This document shows, piece after piece, positions 44,979-53,048 of a stretch of 64,000 bases of DNA (its first letter is position 1; every line of letters begins with the position of its first letter). The DNA is from Bacteroidales bacterium. GTDB lineage: Bacteria > Bacteroidota > Bacteroidia > Bacteroidales > Prolixibacteraceae. The position numbers and the translations under genes were made by a program. The DNA is taken from positions 1 to 64,000 of the forward strand of contig JAAYAG010000030.1 in assembly GCA_012719495.1 (NCBI GenBank), written 5' to 3'. The notes under the pieces were generated by a model that saw nothing but the letters and a program-made list of their open reading frames with translations, made no database searches and was not told the DNA's origin.

Positions 44979-46247
44979 ATGACAACCATTGCCCTTTTTC
45001 TATTTTACTTTTTGACCCCATTTTTGATCCTTTTCTTGTGCAAAAAATCGAAAACAATAAAGAAAATTGGCGCTATAATAATTGCATATCTTACTGGTAT
45101 TTTATTCGGAAATATCGGTATCATACCTCGCGCCAGTGATGCGTTCAGAAATTTGCTTTCGGGGAAAACGTTTATCAACGAAGTCGAAGCGCTTGAGCTA
45201 TACGAACAAGGCGTTCTTAAACAAAGCGACTTGTTGCTTAATCAGATTTCATCAATTCAGGATTTGATTATGACCATTGTTATTCCTCTTTCGATTCCGC
45301 TCCTGCTTTTTTCTCTCAATATAAAAAGTTCTATTAATACGCTGAAAAAAAGCCTTTTTTCAACGTTCATCGCCATATTGTCGTTAGTAATATGTGTGGT
45401 TACCGGATTCTTCTTTTTTCGTCATTCAATTCCCGAAGCATGGAAAGTATCGGGGATGATGATGGGCCTGTATACTGGTGGCACTCCAAACCTGGCAGCA
45501 TTGGGAACGGCCTTGAATGTTCAGCCTAACTTGTTTATAATGACACATACCTACGATTTAGTCATTGGTGTTATGTTGTTATTGTTTTTTATTACGGTTG
45601 CACAGCGTATATTCAATATTTTTCTTCCTCATTTCAATGGAAAAGGCGACCATAAAAAAACTAAAGATATTATCAAAGAAAGTGAGGCTCCCGATAACCT
45701 GCTCGAGAATTTTAGTCGAAAGAATAGTTGGCCGCTGGCTAAAGCGTTTGGACTTTCGGTGCTTATTTTTGGCATAGGAGGCGGGCTGAGCATGTTGCTA
45801 CCTTCTGAATATCAAATGGCCGTGGTTATTCTTACAATTACAGCCTTGGGAATTATTGCTGCCCTTATTCCTGGTGTAAACAAAATTGAGAAGACTTTTG
45901 AATTAGGAATGTATTTTATTCTGGTTTTTAGTCTTACGGTTTCATCAATGGCCGATTTGCGCACAATTTTTCACATAGAACTATTCGACTTATTTCTCTA
46001 TGTTTTATTGGCAGTGATGGGCTCTATGCTGGTACATCTAATCTTTTCAGCTATTTTTAAAATTGATACTGATACAACCATAATTACCATTACCGCATTA
46101 TCGATGTCGCCACCTTTTGTTCCTGTAGTTGCGGGTGCTTTAAAAAATAAAGAAATTATAGTTTCAGGAATAACCATCGGGGTTTTCGGTTACGCAATCG
46201 GAAACTTTCTTGGTGTATTTTTCGCCTATTTACTTAAAAGTCTTTAG
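44979..46247 (+). CDS. DUF819-family membrane protein
   Basis: 422 residues from ATG 44979 (MTTIALFLFYF). About 12 transmembrane helices in two halves, with the family signature SGMMMGLYTGGTPNLAALG and the repeat-like TALSMSPPFVPVVAGALKNK. DUF819 proteins are transporters of unknown substrate related to the CPA/BASS fold. The gene ends 2 bp from the convergent DUF308 gene. Confidence 0.85.
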   Translation: MTTIALFLFYFLTPFLILFLCKKSKTIKKIGAIIIAYLTGILFGNIGIIPRASDAFRNLLSGKTFINEVEALELYEQGVLKQSDLLLNQISSIQDLIMTIVIPLSIPLLLFSLNIKSSINTLKKSLFSTFIAILSLVICVVTGFFFFRHSIPEAWKVSGMMMGLYTGGTPNLAALGTALNVQPNLFIMTHTYDLVIGVMLLLFFITVAQRIFNIFLPHFNGKGDHKKTKDIIKESEAPDNLLENFSRKNSWPLAKAFGLSVLIFGIGGGLSMLLPSEYQMAVVILTITALGIIAALIPGVNKIEKTFELGMYFILVFSLTVSSMADLRTIFHIELFDLFLYVLLAVMGSMLVHLIFSAIFKIDTDTTIITITALSMSPPFVPVVAGALKNKEIIVSGITIGVFGYAIGNFLGVFFAYLLKSL

Positions 46248-46249
46248 GT

Positions 46250-46840
46250 TTACTCTATCTCTTCGTACTCGGCATCAATAGTATGGGGTTGTTGTTTGGG
46301 TTCTTGTTTTGTTGCCTGTTTTATTCTGAACGACATAAATATCTGTATTAGTCCATAAAGGGCTGTAGCACCACCAACAGCCATGACAATGGTTACTGCA
46401 CTTTTGAAAGGATTGAAAAGCATAACAATACCCGCAATGGTCGATAATAGAGCCAGCAGTCCCAGGACAAGTGTGAAACCCGATATTTTTTGACCTTTGA
46501 GCAGGAAAGTAAGTTGAGTGCTCCCAATAAGCAAAAGGGTTATTCCCAGGATGAAGACAAAAACCTTGACAATGATTACAGGCAGTAGCAGGAATAGCAC
46601 CCCGATTAAAATAGTAGTGATTCCGGGTGGAATAATAAAGAAACCTGTCGTTTCCTCTTCTTTTCTGAAGAGTGTTGGAACAAGATAACTCAATCCGTCA
46701 AGGATGAGCAATGCGCCAATAAACTGGACAATTGTATTGAGCGAAACGTTGGGGACCAGAACAATGAAAACCCCTGCTGCTGTTATAATTATCCCTTTAA
46801 TTAGTGTCCTTACTGGACTTTGCGACCTCATTGAAAACAT
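46250..46840 (-). CDS. HdeD-like DUF308 membrane protein
   Basis: 196 residues, six short transmembrane helices in three pairs (GIIITAAGVFIVLVP, ITTILIGVLFLLLPV, LGLLALLSTIAGIVMLFNP), the DUF308 triple repeat. HdeD in E. coli is an acid-stress membrane protein; the role here is unknown. The tail is polar (HTIDAEYEEIE). An internal ATG three codons in (46831) is an alternative start. Confidence 0.82.
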   Translation of the reverse strand: MFSMRSQSPVRTLIKGIIITAAGVFIVLVPNVSLNTIVQFIGALLILDGLSYLVPTLFRKEEETTGFFIIPPGITTILIGVLFLLLPVIIVKVFVFILGITLLLIGSTQLTFLLKGQKISGFTLVLGLLALLSTIAGIVMLFNPFKSAVTIVMAVGGATALYGLIQIFMSFRIKQATKQEPKQQPHTIDAEYEEIE

Positions 46841-47178
46841 AGCTTTTTTTCTGCAAATATATCTTTTAATTGATTCTTGCTGTTTGTCTTTCTTCTATCT
46901 CAGCTCCTGTTAACATTTTAATTAATATTTAATACCTCCAAAATAGTCCATTAATGTTTATTGAAGATAAAACTTTTATTATTTGATAATCAATTATCTG
47001 GGATAATGAAGTGTTGGAGTGGTTTCTTCTGATTTGTATGACTATTTAGAATATAATCGTTGCAAGTTGGTTTTTTATAAATGATTATCGCTTTTGTAAC
47101 GATAATTTAATTATTTTCATCCTCCAAAATGCATCGTGTTTTTCTTATATTCTTTGTTTAATTAAAATTGATTTTACG
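46841..47178. other. 338-bp gap upstream of the secreted lamin-tail-like protein
   Basis: AT-rich, no gene. An inverted repeat ATTATCG (47084-47090) / CGATAAT (47100-47106) with a 9-bp spacer lies 73 bp before the ATG of the next gene and might be an operator. TATTCTTTG near 47147 is close to a -7 element. Confidence 0.4.
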
Positions 47179-48684
47179 ATGAAACGCATTCTCCCATTCC
47201 TGATTATCCTTGCAGGCTACTTTTCAGCTTCTGCTCAAATCATTAGTCAGTATATAGAAACATCATCGGGCTCGACACCCAAAGGGATTGAAATCTGGAA
47301 CAACACCCTAAGCGAACTCAATTTTGCCACAAACAGTTTGGTCATAGAAAAAGGAACTAACGGAGCAATTCCTTCGCTCGATTTCTCCCTTTCATCAGGA
47401 ACGCTGGCTCCGGGTAATGTAATTGTGATAGGCACTTCCGACTTACAAACGGTTGTTGAAACGGTTGGAGCACAGTTCTTTCTTAAAGCTTTCACGTTCA
47501 ATGGCGACGACGCTCTGGTGGTAAAATACGGAGGCGTTATTACCGATGTGTTTGGGGTTCCAGGTAGTGATCCCGGCACGGCTTGGAGTGGGAGTGGGGT
47601 TTCAACGGCAAACCAGAATATTGTTTTGAAACAAGGCATTGAAACAGGTGCAGTAATGGGATGGAGCGATCCTTCGCTACGCTTTGAAGTCGCAACTACC
47701 GACAACTCTCCAGCGGGCATGGGCGTAGCTCCGGTGAGGATTACCGGAACCCTGAATGTTTCCCCACATTCTCTGAGTGAGCTTTCTTATGTATTTGGGC
47801 AAGGGCCGTCAATAAGCATGCCTATTACCCTGAGTGGAACTGGTCTTACATCGCCTGTGGTGGTTACACCCCCTGTAGCTGTTGAAATATCTAACGATAA
47901 TATCTCTTTTTACTCACAGACGCTTTCTTTCACGCCCGTTGTAGGTACGCTTGACGAGAAAACCATATATGTGCGCTTGGTTCAAGGCTTGGAAATTGGC
48001 AGTTATCCGAATTTGTCCATGGAAATCAGTTCAGTAGGTGCTGTTAGTTCCACTGTTGATTTTTCTGGAAGAGTTAAATATAGCGAATTGCGTAATTTGC
48101 CCAATGCCTGGATTAACGAATTTCATTACGATAACGATGGCGATGACCTGAATGAATTTGTTGAGATTGCCATTGAAAATGCAGGCATTTTTGATTTGTC
48201 TGATTTTACCGTTTCTCTATATAATGGAGGAACAGGAACTGTTTACGATGCACGAAATTTGGGTGCAATCCAACCAGTAAGTACCCGAAATGGGGTGTCG
48301 TTTTTTTGTTGGAACCCAGCAAGCATTCAAAATGGTGCACCTGATGGTTTTGCACTCGATTATAAAGGTGAATCGGTTTGCTTTATAAGTTACGAGGGGG
48401 CATTTGTCGCTACCGACGGACCAGCACTTGGACTTACTTCAGTCGATACCGGTATTTCGGAGAGCAGTACTAAAACGCTAGTTGGTAGTTCGATACAGTT
48501 GGTAGGAACCGGTAACACTTTTGAACATTTTCGCTGGATATCGCAGGTCGAATCGCCAGGTCATTTAAACACTTATCAGTCTATTGATGAGTTTGCTCCT
48601 CCTGTTCCAGTTGATTCTCGTGGTATACTTGCATTTTTCGTATTGCTCTCTGCCGGTGTAGTGTGGCGAAAAGTCAGGAGGTAA
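47179..48684 (+). CDS. Secreted lamin-tail-domain-like protein with C-terminal membrane anchor
   Basis: 501 residues with signal peptide (MKRILPFLIILAGYFSASAQ). Residues about 21-160 look like a lamin-tail-type surface domain (IISQYIETSSGSTPKGIEIW, APGNVIVIGT), and a second such region follows after about 310 (NAWINEFHYDNDGDDLNEFV, FDLSDFTVSLYNGGTGTVY). Between them is an Ig-like section. Instead of a T9SS domain the end is PPVPVDSRGILAFF, a hydrophobic helix and RKVRR, the layout of a C-terminal sorting or anchoring tail (proline-rich, membrane helix, positive end). It should be displayed on the surface or anchored in the membrane. Confidence 0.7.
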   Translation: MKRILPFLIILAGYFSASAQIISQYIETSSGSTPKGIEIWNNTLSELNFATNSLVIEKGTNGAIPSLDFSLSSGTLAPGNVIVIGTSDLQTVVETVGAQFFLKAFTFNGDDALVVKYGGVITDVFGVPGSDPGTAWSGSGVSTANQNIVLKQGIETGAVMGWSDPSLRFEVATTDNSPAGMGVAPVRITGTLNVSPHSLSELSYVFGQGPSISMPITLSGTGLTSPVVVTPPVAVEISNDNISFYSQTLSFTPVVGTLDEKTIYVRLVQGLEIGSYPNLSMEISSVGAVSSTVDFSGRVKYSELRNLPNAWINEFHYDNDGDDLNEFVEIAIENAGIFDLSDFTVSLYNGGTGTVYDARNLGAIQPVSTRNGVSFFCWNPASIQNGAPDGFALDYKGESVCFISYEGAFVATDGPALGLTSVDTGISESSTKTLVGSSIQLVGTGNTFEHFRWISQVESPGHLNTYQSIDEFAPPVPVDSRGILAFFVLLSAGVVWRKVRR

Positions 48685-48703
48685 GCCGGAAAGAAAAGAA
48701 GAA

Positions 48704-48743
48704 GGGTGCACGAAGGTTTATAAATAAACGGTTTCGCACACCC
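48704..48743 (-). terminator. Terminator of the tRNA-Arg transcript
   Basis: Imperfect stem GGGTG..CGAA (48704-48714) / TTCG..CACCC (48733-48743) extended by TTTAT/ATAAA, followed on the minus strand by a T-rich run. Confidence 0.6.
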
Positions 48744-48754
48744 TATGTTTGGCG

Positions 48755-48828
48755 TGATCCAGACGGGGATCGAACCCATAACCTACAGCTTAGAAGGCTG
48801 TTGCTCTATCCAATTGAGCTACTGGACC
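48755..48828 (-). tRNA. tRNA-Arg (anticodon TCT)
   Basis: 74 nt, minus strand. The acceptor stem is GGTCCAG/CTGGATC with one G-T pair and discriminator A. The anticodon arm is ACAGC-CTTCTAA-GCTGT, giving anticodon TCT. The T arm is ATGGG-TTCGATC-CCCGT. The 3' CCA is not encoded. The gene reads AGA codons. Confidence 0.95.
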
Positions 48829-49167
48829 AACAATTCTTTCGATTTGCGGGGGCAAAGATAAAAAAATGGTTTTAAAAACCCAGAACCGCTCGGCATCCTT
48901 TTAAAAAACATTAAAAAAACTTTTAGGGTTGGAATTGCTGCTTCCTTTATTCTGTTTACATGTCCTTGTTTTTATGACTTTTGCATGTATAATGGCGTTT
49001 TTGCATTTCGTATTACTTATGGTGTAGTATAAAATTGATGAACAAGTAGTTTTTTTATGAATTTTTTCAAAAGCCATGTTCATGCCATGCGTTTCATGAA
49101 AAGTAATAAAACAAAGATATTCTGTTGCTTTTGATATATTGAAACTGCCATAGGGTTTGTATATTTG
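48829..49167. other. Gene-free stretch upstream of the candidate structured RNA
   Basis: No credible gene; a 90-codon minus frame here has no signal or family. TATATTTG (49160-49167) fits the -7 consensus TAnnTTTG and would start a transcript near 49174. Confidence 0.45.
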
Positions 49168-49277
49168 CAACATGGTCTTTACTGACCATGTTTTTAGTAA
49201 AATGCTGATCTTGAGTCAGTAATTAATACTAGTAGTTTTTTGGTTTGTGAACCCCCGGCTTAGGCCGGGGTTTTTTT
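49168..49277 (+). ncRNA. Candidate small RNA or attenuating leader with alternative hairpins
   Basis: After a -7 element (49160-49167) come a hairpin ACATGGTC/GACCATGT (49170-49177, 49184-49191) and a competing pair TTACTGAC (49179-49186)/GTCAGTAA (49215-49222) that shares bases with the first. The stretch ends in a strong terminator CCCCGGC/GCCGGGG (49253-49259, 49264-49270) with T7. It is either a free RNA of about 105 nt or a leader of the T9SS protein gene 74 bp downstream. Confidence 0.45.
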
Positions 49278-49350
49278 ATCGATTTAAGCTTTTCTAACAC
49301 TTTTTGGCAGAGTATTTGATATTTTTCTCAATCATTTAAACGTTAAAATT

Positions 49351-49713
49351 ATGAAGTGGCGAAATACATACTTATTGTTTTTGTTCATGTTCCTTGGGCA
49401 ATTGGTTTTTGCCCAGTCGATCAGCAATGATCAGTTGAAAAGACAAAAAACGGACACAGAAAGGGTAAATATCTATCCTAACCCCATACAATTGGTTGCG
49501 ACCATTGAACTCTCGCTCACTGAAGGTTCCGACGTATTGATTGAGTTTTTTGATCTCACAGGAAAAAAAGTAACACAACAGTCAGTCCGGAATTTACCCT
49601 CTGGGTCTCATCAGGTGGCATTCAATTCGGCTGAACTTAAAAATGGGATCTACTTATGCAAAGTGACTGCTAAAGATTTTGTTGAGGCAAAAAGAATCGT
49701 TATAAAGCATTAG
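49351..49713 (+). CDS. Minimal T9SS type A sorting-domain protein
   Basis: 120 residues: signal peptide (LLFLFMFLGQLVFAQ, cleaved after about residue 22), a 20-residue linker, then a full type A T9SS C-terminal domain starting VNIYPNPIQLVATIELSL with FFDLTGKKV, GSHQVAFNSAELKNGIYLCK and ending KRIVIKH. There is almost no cargo between the signal and the sorting domain. The organism therefore has, or its ancestors had, the Por/T9SS secretion machinery. It may be a surface-anchored short peptide or a remnant of a larger protein. Confidence 0.88.
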   Translation: MKWRNTYLLFLFMFLGQLVFAQSISNDQLKRQKTDTERVNIYPNPIQLVATIELSLTEGSDVLIEFFDLTGKKVTQQSVRNLPSGSHQVAFNSAELKNGIYLCKVTAKDFVEAKRIVIKH

Positions 49714-49750
49714 GCAATTTTTGTTTTGAGAGGTGTTTAATTTGTTTGGA

Positions 49751-49777
49751 TGCCCTGCCGCTAGGTGGGGCATTTTT
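49751..49777 (+). terminator. Terminator of the T9SS protein gene
   Basis: Stem TGCCCTGCC (49751-49759) / GGTGGGGCA (49764-49772) with two wobble pairs, followed by TTTTT. Confidence 0.8.
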
Positions 49778-50014
49778 ATTTAACAGCTTATCTCAAATGC
49801 ATTGAGGTAACGGTTTTAATTTTCGTTTTTTTTGACAAATGCTTTTAAAGGCATATTCACATCTAATAGTCTTGGTGTGCTAACGGTAAAAAATTAATTT
49901 TGCAGCAGCGTGTTAGAAGAACGTGAAATGCATTGTGTTTACAATGAGCTATTCATAATGATAGCACTTGACGTAATACATCGGAATAAACTTGGAACCA
50001 TAAATTAGGGTTGT
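49778..50014 (+). promoter_or_regulatory. Upstream region of the pseudouridine synthase gene
   Basis: TAATTTTG (49895-49902) matches the -7 element with TTG about 20 bp upstream (49872). It is 112 bp before the ATG, so the leader would be long. Nothing else is visible. Confidence 0.45.
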
Positions 50015-50707
50015 ATGAAAATTTTATATGAAGATAATCATATTATCGCGATTAATAAGTCGTGTTCAGAAATTGTACAAGCCGACGAAACCGGCGATTT
50101 GCCGTTGTCGGAGATGGTTCGTGAGTATATTAGGGGGAAGTATCAAAAGCCTGGTAACGTGTTTGTTGGTGTTGTTCACCGTCTCGATAGGCCAACCAGT
50201 GGTGTAGTGTTGTTTGCACGTACCAGTAAGGCTTTGGCGCGATTGAATACGATGTTCAGTGAAAAAGAAACCATAAAGAAAACATATTGGGCTATTGTTG
50301 ACCGAAAACCACCTGAAGAGACTGGCCAATTACATCACTGGCTTGTGCGCAACACGGAGAAAAACAGATCTTTTGCTTATGACCATGAAGTTAAAGACAG
50401 TAAAGAAGCCTTGATGAACTACCGGGTTGCTTTTCATTCGGATAAGTACTTTTTGCTTGAAATTGAATTGCTTACGGGTAGGCATCATCAAATTAGGGCA
50501 CAGCTTGGTGCTATTGGTCTAAAAATTAGAGGTGATTTGAAATATGGTTATCCGCGATCGAACGCCGGCGGTGGAATCCATTTACATGCACGGAAGATCG
50601 AATTTATTCACCCCGTGAGCAAGCAGTTTATTTCCATTACTGCACCCGTACCCGACGATACATTATGGAAATTCTTCGAATCACAAGATTCATTGCCAAA
50701 GGAATAG
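50015..50707 (+). CDS. RluA-family 23S rRNA/tRNA pseudouridine synthase
   Basis: 230 residues, no S4 domain. Catalytic motif HRLDRPTSGVVLFART with the nucleophile Asp, start MKILYEDNHIIAINK, and C-terminal LLTGRHHQIRAQL, all RluA/RluC-type. The exact target base cannot be read from the sequence. Monocistronic. Confidence 0.92.
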   Translation: MKILYEDNHIIAINKSCSEIVQADETGDLPLSEMVREYIRGKYQKPGNVFVGVVHRLDRPTSGVVLFARTSKALARLNTMFSEKETIKKTYWAIVDRKPPEETGQLHHWLVRNTEKNRSFAYDHEVKDSKEALMNYRVAFHSDKYFLLEIELLTGRHHQIRAQLGAIGLKIRGDLKYGYPRSNAGGGIHLHARKIEFIHPVSKQFISITAPVPDDTLWKFFESQDSLPKE

Positions 50708-50949
50708 AATTGTTATAAACTTGAAAGTTAAATTTTTAGTATTGCATTGCCAACCGTAGCGCAACCTTTTTGCTTTTTTTTTACTCTTAAATATTTGGCG
50801 TGTATTGCGAAATTGAACAGCATGCATTTTGAATAACGATTATGCATAAACGTTAAACCAGAGTATACGTTCCGTACTAATACAATTATCTAATTGAATT
50901 GACTTTAATTGCAATGAAATATAATATATTAACGCTAAGTGTAGAAAAA

Positions 50950-51549
50950 ATGAAAACCATAATGAACAGAATAATCAAAATTGGATGCTTCATTTTATTT
51001 ATTTTGCTTTTTGGTGCAGGGTGTGATAACGAAAAGAGTAGATTAATTCTTTCTTCTGATATTGGAGATGTAATCAGTGTATTTGAGCTCAACTATGGAA
51101 CCTCAAAGGAAATTGTGTATAAGGGTAAGAAAATAGTGTTAGCAATTGATGATGTTCAAGACCGTGTTTCGGTAAATTGTTCTCTTGTAGATTTTGCTAA
51201 TAATTCATATGATCCTTCGCCGATTAAAGTATGTACGTACTTAAGCGTTAACGATGAGAAAGCCCCGTTAAAAGTAGAATCAAAGACATGCGGAGCTATT
51301 TTGTATAAGAATGACGGAAGCGATATTCAGGACATTGAAGGAAGAATTGAAGAAATGAAGGCGGCATCAGCTAATTCATCTCATGAAGCGTATTTTACCG
51401 ACACATTCATCGATCTTTTTGGGGAAGGCACTCAAATTGAAAATACTCCATACCGGATTTATTTGGCAAAAGCCTTTCCTGTGAGGTATGAACAGCCCGG
51501 TGCAACAAAAAAGGATTATAAATTTATTTTTATTTTAACATACAAGTAG
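50950..51549 (+). CDS. Lipoprotein of unknown function
   Basis: 199 residues from ATG 50950 (an upstream TTG is spurious). Type II signal: basic MKTIMNRIIKIG, hydrophobic stretch, lipobox FGAGC. The mature protein has a beta-rich body with a pair of extra Cys residues (VNCSLVDF, KVCTYLSV, KTCGAILY). No family recognised. It shares a nearly identical leader (ILFGAGCD) with the lipoprotein at 52523, but their mature parts are not alike. Confidence 0.72.
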   Translation: MKTIMNRIIKIGCFILFILLFGAGCDNEKSRLILSSDIGDVISVFELNYGTSKEIVYKGKKIVLAIDDVQDRVSVNCSLVDFANNSYDPSPIKVCTYLSVNDEKAPLKVESKTCGAILYKNDGSDIQDIEGRIEEMKAASANSSHEAYFTDTFIDLFGEGTQIENTPYRIYLAKAFPVRYEQPGATKKDYKFIFILTYK

Positions 51550-51614
51550 TTAATTCTGAAAGATCGAATATTTAAGCTATCTTTGATCGGTGGTTTTAGA
51601 TACACTTTCCTTTC

Positions 51615-51634
51615 GGCAACACGAGTTGCCTTTT
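51615..51634 (+). terminator. Terminator after the first lipoprotein
   Basis: Stem GGCAAC/GTTGCC with ACGA loop, followed by TTTT. Confidence 0.65.
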
Positions 51635-51761
51635 CCCCAGCTATTTAGGATAAAAAATCTAACATTAATTTGTGATAACGAGTTTGTAACTCTTTATTCT
51701 GTTTGTTTTTACAACTATTCAATACTTACAAATTTAAATATTTAAAAGGAGGATTATATTC

Positions 51762-51917
51762 ATGATTGAAAAGAAGCAGAACCATATTAGCAGTCCCGAT
51801 ATGTCGAAATTGAAAGTTGTGGTAATTGATGCAAGAACAAGGATTTACGTTCCCTTGGATGAGGACCCTGAAGTAGCACGTGCCCGGTATTGGTCACATC
51901 GAGATGTGAAAAACTAA
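51762..51917 (+). CDS. 51-residue hypothetical protein with strong Shine-Dalgarno
   Basis: ATG 51762 is preceded by AAAAGGAGG at 12 bp, the clearest ribosome-binding site in the region, which argues for real translation. The protein begins MIEKKQNHISSPDMSKLKVV and contains VIDARTRIYVPLDEDP then a basic VARARYWSHRDVKN end. No family recognised; the RxYVP-LDEDP part is unusual. It ends before the shared hairpin at 52045. Probably a regulator or small structural protein; unknown. Confidence 0.65.
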   Translation: MIEKKQNHISSPDMSKLKVVVIDARTRIYVPLDEDPEVARARYWSHRDVKN

Positions 51918-52044
51918 GTAATTCTCTCTTTTGAAAAAATGATTATTGAGGTAATCCCCGCACCCAGCGTTGAAAACGGCATTTCCGGCTTTTAAAGGTG
52001 CATCGAATTTTTCAGTAATCGACAATTGTTTAAGTACTTGTAGT

Positions 52045-52091
52045 AAAACAAAGAAGGCTGACGATTTATTTCCGGCAGCCTTCTTTGTTTT
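52045..52091. terminator. Bidirectional terminator
   Basis: Perfect 16-bp stem AAAACAAAGAAGGCTG (52045-52060) / CAGCCTTCTTTGTTTT (52076-52091) with a 15-nt loop; T-runs on both strands. It ends the 51762 gene (+) and the glyA-like orphan gene (-). Confidence 0.85.
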
Positions 52092-52102
52092 AAATATAAT
52101 AT

Positions 52103-52273
52103 CTACCACGCAAACAGCGGGAAATCTTTCATTATCGAACTTACCTTAGCCCGTACCGAGATGATTGTGTTTTCGTTTTCGAAATCAGAGGTTACGATTT
52201 CGATCAATTCAACAATCAGACACGTTGATTCTTCTTTGGCATCACGCGTGATTTTTTCAATATATAACTGCAT
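52103..52273 (-). CDS. 56-residue orphan C-terminus of serine hydroxymethyltransferase (glyA duplicate)
   Basis: Starts MQLYIEKITRDAKEESTCLI and ends [17 protein letters not shown]. Residues about 6-56 match the last 51 residues of the full GlyA encoded at 53699-54979 with 33 identities, ending in the same DFPLFAW stop. Bases 52104-52139 are identical (36 bp) to 53700-53735, at the same place in the gene. It has a full frame, own ATG and a strong terminator just after it. It lacks all the PLP and folate residues, so it cannot be an enzyme. It could be a fragment left by duplication, or a small protein that binds GlyA; neither is shown. Confidence 0.75.
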   Translation of the reverse strand: MQLYIEKITRDAKEESTCLIVELIEIVTSDFENENTIISVRAKVSSIMKDFPLFAW

Positions 52274-52522
52274 TTAATAATTTCACCTTCAATTTGGTTG
52301 ACATCCAAAATTGTTATGGTTAATTCCGAAGTTGAACGCAACCTTTTGGTATCTCCAGTTATCTACTACGAGAGTCACTTGCAAAATTTTTGGCACGAAA
52401 GAAAAGCCGTGTTCTAATTTTAAAATCTGCTTGAGAAGGTATTCCAGTACTGATTGTGTTATTGTGAAGACCTTTAGAAAAGTAAAGTGATTATTATGTG
52501 TAACCAATTAAAAACTAAAAAG

Positions 52523-53014
52523 ATGAAACTCCCAAAAGTGAAATTTATTGCCGTTTACCTGCTTCTGTTGCCACTTTGTATAATTTTGTTTGGGGCAGGG
52601 TGTGACGATGATAAAGATGAATATTCCAATATTGTGGAAGGTTATGTTGTCGGTTCTTTCGTTGGCGATGAAGTTAATGCCGAAGGAGAGGCTGCAGGTA
52701 ATAAGACACCAAGAGGCTATTGCATATTGCTTGAGGAAAGTAAGAATAAAACCATGGACTTTTATTCGTTTAATTTTCCGGATACACTTTTTTCTTTTCC
52801 TGATGGGGTTATTTCCTCATATAATACGTATAGTTGTGGCCCGGCCTTCTTTCCTGATAGTTTAAAATGCGCTTATAAAATTAAATTCAAATACCAAATT
52901 GTAGATGAACCAGATAAGGTTCAGTTTATAACCGGTGCTTGCCTTGCTATTGGAATACCTTTCCCATGGGAAAATTATGATCAGGTCATTGTGAATGGAA
53001 CAACAAAAGATTAA
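52523..53014 (+). CDS. Small lipoprotein of unknown function
   Basis: 163 residues from ATG 52523. Lipobox FGAGC after KFIAVYLLLLPLCIILFGAG. The mature part has four Cys (GYCILLEE, SCGPAFFPD, LKCAYKI, TGACLAIG), perhaps two disulfides, and NIVEGYVVGSFVGDEVNAEG. No family recognised. It shares the FGAGCD leader with the 50950 lipoprotein and is 34 bp before the next lipoprotein gene, probably co-transcribed. Confidence 0.7.
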   Translation: MKLPKVKFIAVYLLLLPLCIILFGAGCDDDKDEYSNIVEGYVVGSFVGDEVNAEGEAAGNKTPRGYCILLEESKNKTMDFYSFNFPDTLFSFPDGVISSYNTYSCGPAFFPDSLKCAYKIKFKYQIVDEPDKVQFITGACLAIGIPFPWENYDQVIVNGTTKD

Positions 53015-53048
53015 CCTTCTTATATTTAACCAATCAAACTTAGAAAGC

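Noticed and set aside
48663-48875. 70-codon frame over the tRNA
   Set aside because: It is the antisense of tRNA-Arg.
48901-49173. 90-codon minus-strand frame in the gap before the T9SS protein
   Set aside because: No start signal, no family and low-complexity composition; antisense to the candidate RNA promoter.
51894-52109. 71-codon frame on the minus strand with PLKAGNAVFNAGCGDY
   Set aside because: It spans the 16-bp terminator hairpin and the glyA-like 3' end and has no family match I can recall; most likely noise.
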